Of a DNA stretch of 64,000 nt, positions 59,820 to 64,000 are shown piece after piece. The translations under genes and the position numbers were made by a program. Below the pieces are notes generated by a model. The model saw only the letters and a program-made list of their open reading frames with translations, had not been told where the DNA came from and did no database searches. Within the stretch, counting starts at the first letter, position 1. Every line of letters starts with the position of its first letter. Origin of the DNA: Blastobasis lacticolella (taxonomy: Eukaryota; Arthropoda; Insecta; Lepidoptera; Blastobasidae); the NCBI GenBank assembly GCA_905147135.1, contig LR990052.1:14694200-14758199 (forward strand), written 5' to 3'.

Positions 59820-62800
59820 CTAATAAATCTGTTAGATAAAACGGATAATGTAGTTTTTAGTAATAAACCGTAGTAATTAAATAACTCTTAGTATAAAACT
59901 TTTTATTGCTCAAATTATAAATGATTGAATTTAAACTTAGAAGAAATTAATGCCAGGTAAAAATCTTTGATATCAGAATTATATCACGGATTTCTGTGAC
60001 ATTATTTTCTGTTTATACACTTCAATTTGCTTATTTTAATCTTTTTTACGGTTTACACAGTCTAATTTCTTTGTTTACACACGTCTGCATGAATACAGTT
60101 TTGGAATTCAATGTATATTTGCTTGTTATTTTGGTGTGTAACACGTAATATTAGATATCGTTGCTAATGCATCGTGATAACAAAATTATCAGTTGATAGC
60201 GATGTGGATGTAATTTGAAAAAATGAACCCGTTGCAAGAAAGGTGTGGCTGGTTTTGATTGTGTTAGTTTACTTTATCTGTTTTGAATGTAGCAAAAAGG
60301 TTCTTTATGTGATTGAATTATGAAATAGGTACATTCAATAGGTAATTATAAAGTATATGACTAATGAATAATGACGTCAGTTGAGTTAATTGGATAAATT
60401 ATTCAAGGCAGATCACAAATTCATATTTTAGGCAAATCATTATAAGAAGGCTCTCAAAGAGAACATCACTTTCTTTAAAACTTTATCAAATGCAAACGTT
60501 ATTTGACCGTACTTAGATGTTTCCTAGTTATAAATGAAAGGATGACTGCAAATATATATATGTTCACATTCACTGTTTTAGAAACCGTATTTTGTAATGA
60601 TCACTCAAGTCATAACAATTCTACATCGCCATAACACCGTAAGAAGCTAATTAGATAAACATTGCTTATTATTAATTTTACTATGAGAGTTACACACTGA
60701 ATGACAGTGGATACTGTACGATTATAAAGTAAAAATAAAGTCTCGTACCTAAAAAAGGGTACCTTCATAAGTCGTATTTTTCATCCTACCTCCTTTATTT
60801 TCACGGCAAGAAGCGTGGATCCACGACTCAATTGGGTATAGCGTCCGTCAAAAATAATAACACAAGGAGCTTGAAAGATTACCCGGGCGTCTTTAAAGAA
60901 AGGAGGTATCTCGATACTTCAGAGCCTTGCTCGAGGCTCATTGCTTGTCGAGGGGGTTGACGCGCGGAAGCGGTTAAAGCGGTTTTGAGAGCTGCTTCCA
61001 TTCACTACTCAACAATAACGTCTATTAGACCGCAGCGAACCAGCGCTTGCGCGCTAATGATCCTCTGCACCTTTTGAAATAGCTCTCTTGAAGACAACGG
61101 GGAGGTGACGCCCACTTCTATAATATTTGCGGACCAGCAAGCCTGTGGACAAAGGATTTTGATATGGAATATTTTTTGTTACATTGCTTTGTTATAATTA
61201 TTCTACATAATGTAAGTACATGACGTATATGAGTACTTATAGCATTCTTATTCTAAATAACTTTATTTACGATTACCGAGGAGCTAAAAGAACTGTGATT
61301 AAATACGTAGGTTCAACATTCTGTGCTCGACTTTATTTGTCAAAATTTCAAACTTCAAATAGGTAATATAATGTTCCTAACAGATAAAAAATGCATCATG
61401 ATAATATAATGTCAATTCATGATATAGTCTGCCCCAAATAAATAAGTAGGCACATACCTATAGTGATTTCATTGCAAGGCCAAAGCACAGAGGACAAATC
61501 AAGGACAAGATTCAGAATTAACAAAAACTTGAATATTTCAACTCTACATTTATCAATTCCAATATCGGAAACTTGGTCGCATATTTTAAAACTTGTTTGC
61601 CGAAACCAATAAAAAATCGATATATTTTTACATCTTTAGACAACACCGACAACCGCAAAGTACCCTACGAGGCACTTGCCACTTGAAGGAACTCGCGAAA
61701 ACCAATTTACATGCCACGCAAACACTGACTGTGCACCAGTAAAAATGTTTGTTTTAATTCCGCAACCTAGCATCCAGGTTTATTAAAACAGGGCTCGGGA
61801 ACTGGTGGAATAATAAAACGTTAACAAAGGAGCCACTTCTCGGGTGCTGTGAGCGTCGCGGTGTGAGCAAATGAGCCTGAGCTCGAGAAATTCTTATAAA
61901 TGACACCGACTGGCGCCGGGCAAGCTAAAAAACAGAGTTTGAAGACGAGATTTTGAGCAATATATTTGGGTATACAATTTAATTAAGTATTCTATCTATG
62001 CATGGAGGCACATAATATTTTACCCGTGGCTTCTTCCGCGCAAACTTCGATAAATATAGTGACGTATATGGTTTGTTTGCCACCTAAACGTAATTACACA
62101 ACTTCAATTATATTCGGCGAAACATGAAGCCACTACTCAAGAGCTCAAACTAAAATACAACAACAAGTTTTATACAATACCTTTGTAAGAAAATGCTGCA
62201 AACCACAACGGAACTTCAACAATGAAATACATTTTCAAGACTTACTATATCGTGTCGGTATTTTACATTACTTTCAAGTACGAAATAGAAGTACCTTTTT
62301 TGCAATGACTACTATAAAGAAAGTTCTTACAGATTCATGTTCAACATTTAGATATTTAGTCTTCCATTAAACATTACTTAGTTAATAAATGTAAGCAATA
62401 AAAATTAAATACGAGGTTTAATCCCATAGTTAACAGACCCTAAGTATTTGATTAAAAAAAAGGATATATTACTATTAAGTACCTGAAATAAATAATTTTA
62501 TAGTCTAAGTGCAGTTTGTGTTTTGTTACTTAAGTTTATTTAGGTATGTAATAATTTTCTTTTTTGGTGTTCTTGTATATTTTGCATGCTCGCGCAAAAT
62601 CTAAGACTGAGCAAAGAAGCCATGCTTCCACTTCAAACTCGAAAGGGCGTCCTTTGTCCTTTAAGGAAGCTACGCAAACACAAATAGCTAGCCCTTCGTG
62701 AGATTTTCTTAGCACTTTTGTAACAACGAAAAATTGCTTTAAACGTTTGATAAATTAGCTTTGAAGTCGAATATCTCGCTTAAACAACACGCTAAGAAAT

Positions 62801-64000
62801 TTTGCCATAGAAAAGTATTTGTTTTATAATTATGTCCCCTGTCGATATGCAAAATCTAAAGAAAAGAAATATATCGGATTGGGCTATATCGTACCACACA
62901 GCCATTGGTTTTAACGTGAAACGTTAACCTATGGTCCAATGTTGGTTATGGTTATGGTTAACCAGAGGTAGTTGTCAGGACGTCGTTTACTAAGCGGACA
63001 TTGGGGGGACTAAACCCACATATGGCCCATGGCCCCCTCTTTCTGACGGTAGTCGTGATTTGTATTTCTTGCTGGCTCTTGCACGGGCTGATGCGGACAT
63101 TTTAATTTTCGTATAGTTTTTTACACTTTTAGCTTATTTTAGCTTTCCCCAGCTGCGCCATCCGCCACCGACGCAAATTCAAAACCGCAAGCTGACTATA
63201 TACGCTAAACAATGACACTTGATTCATGTTTCTAAGACTACAGTTTTACAGTTATTAAGGTAAGACGATACAACAGATGTTTTCATTACGGTCCAGTATT
63301 GTGAATTGGTACTCCTACTCTCCCAGTTTCTGAAAGATTTGTCAATGTTAATCATCGATTAAAACTCTTTCCGTCTCTGTCTGCAACTCACCATAGATAA
63401 GAATGGCGAGTTTCATTTCATGATTGACAATAGATTTACTCCTGCTCTAAGCAGCGAACGATCTAAAGCGTCAGACTTTATCATTGTAATAAAAATTACC
63501 TAACATTTAAAATAGTTTTCTATACATCCAACAGCAGCACGTATTATAGTATAGGTATGTGTCTAGCACACGTGTATAGCAGCAGTATAAACAAGGGCGG
63601 AGCAACTAAATACTTAGAATTACCTGGGTGGAGCGTCGTACAAATACGGAAAAGGAGTTGCCAGCATCTGCGAATCTTAAATTAAGCAAATGAGACACTA
63701 ACAGCATCCTAATAAGATGCCGCGTTCCCTGTTTCCCCTAAGTAAACGTTGGAACAGATAACGAGGTAGATAAGTACTAAATAAAATGAATAGGTACGTT
63801 AGTGGCCCACGAAACAAAATGCATGAATTGAAATGAAAGCGCTATGCGGCTATGCTTAGTTTTTATTTGATAACTTGAAAACTACAAATTCGCTTTTACG
63901 TTTTATGCACTTGAGATTCGCAGATGTCATAGTCCTAGTGGCAGAGTCACTGGAGGATGCTGACCAGCCTAGCATCAGCCTCGCAGCGAGCGACAAAACA
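59820..64000. other. Repeat-poor region upstream of the SDR gene
   Basis: No ORF worth calling and no copy of the window's repeat families. Two GC-richer blocks (60830-61130, 61800-61925) could hold regulatory DNA, but no specific site can be supported. Confidence 0.5.

Overview
This window looks like intergenic and intronic nuclear DNA from a moth or butterfly. It is AT-rich, has very long gene-poor stretches, and is full of decayed transposable elements. Several of these carry strings I associate from memory with lepidopteran genomes, such as LINE 3' tails containing GGCCACCTGATGG and tRNA-derived SINEs with GATGAT tails. No database search was possible, so the taxon is an inference. There are no bacterial operons, no CRISPR array, no rRNA and no convincing tRNA gene.

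One complete protein-coding gene can be supported. It is a five-exon, minus-strand short-chain dehydrogenase/reductase (coding exons 59650 to 52078, 274 aa) resembling NAD-dependent 15-hydroxyprostaglandin dehydrogenase. All introns are GT-AG, the frame is intact, and the NAD-binding and catalytic residues are present. Its introns contain SINEs, RTE-like 3' ends and small inverted-repeat elements. A second likely host exon lies on the plus strand at 42511-42647. It is GC-rich, flanked by good splice sites, and encodes a CUB-like segment; no partner exon could be identified. Weaker host candidates are a TATA promoter followed by a splice donor (32216-32306), a possible plus-strand exon inside an SDR intron (56477-56575), and an unrecognised minus-strand ORF near 39590-39844.

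The rest is repeats and featureless AT-rich DNA. The recurring families are: (A) a ~260 bp RTE-like 3' end finishing in GATGATGA, six copies; (B) a ~350 bp tRNA-derived SINE, ten copies; (F) a second ~265 bp tRNA-derived SINE, three good copies and one fragment; (C) LINE 3' ends with the last part of an RT ORF and the CCACCTGATGG tail, many copies; one degenerate RTE-type LINE with a YADD motif (36990-37935); and several inverted-repeat elements (13980-14263, 36125-36321, 38437-39258 with another nested inside it, 49182-49438, 58465-58576). The region from about 59.8 kb to the end is nearly free of recognisable repeats and may be upstream DNA of the SDR gene.

I found no credible undescribed biological system. 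The observations most worth a second look are structural: a SINE carrying a 43 bp palindrome that looks like a template-switch event, a LINE end with an internal inversion, a hAT-like element nested in another element whose empty site is visible elsewhere in the window, and a pair of inverted primer-binding-site-like motifs.
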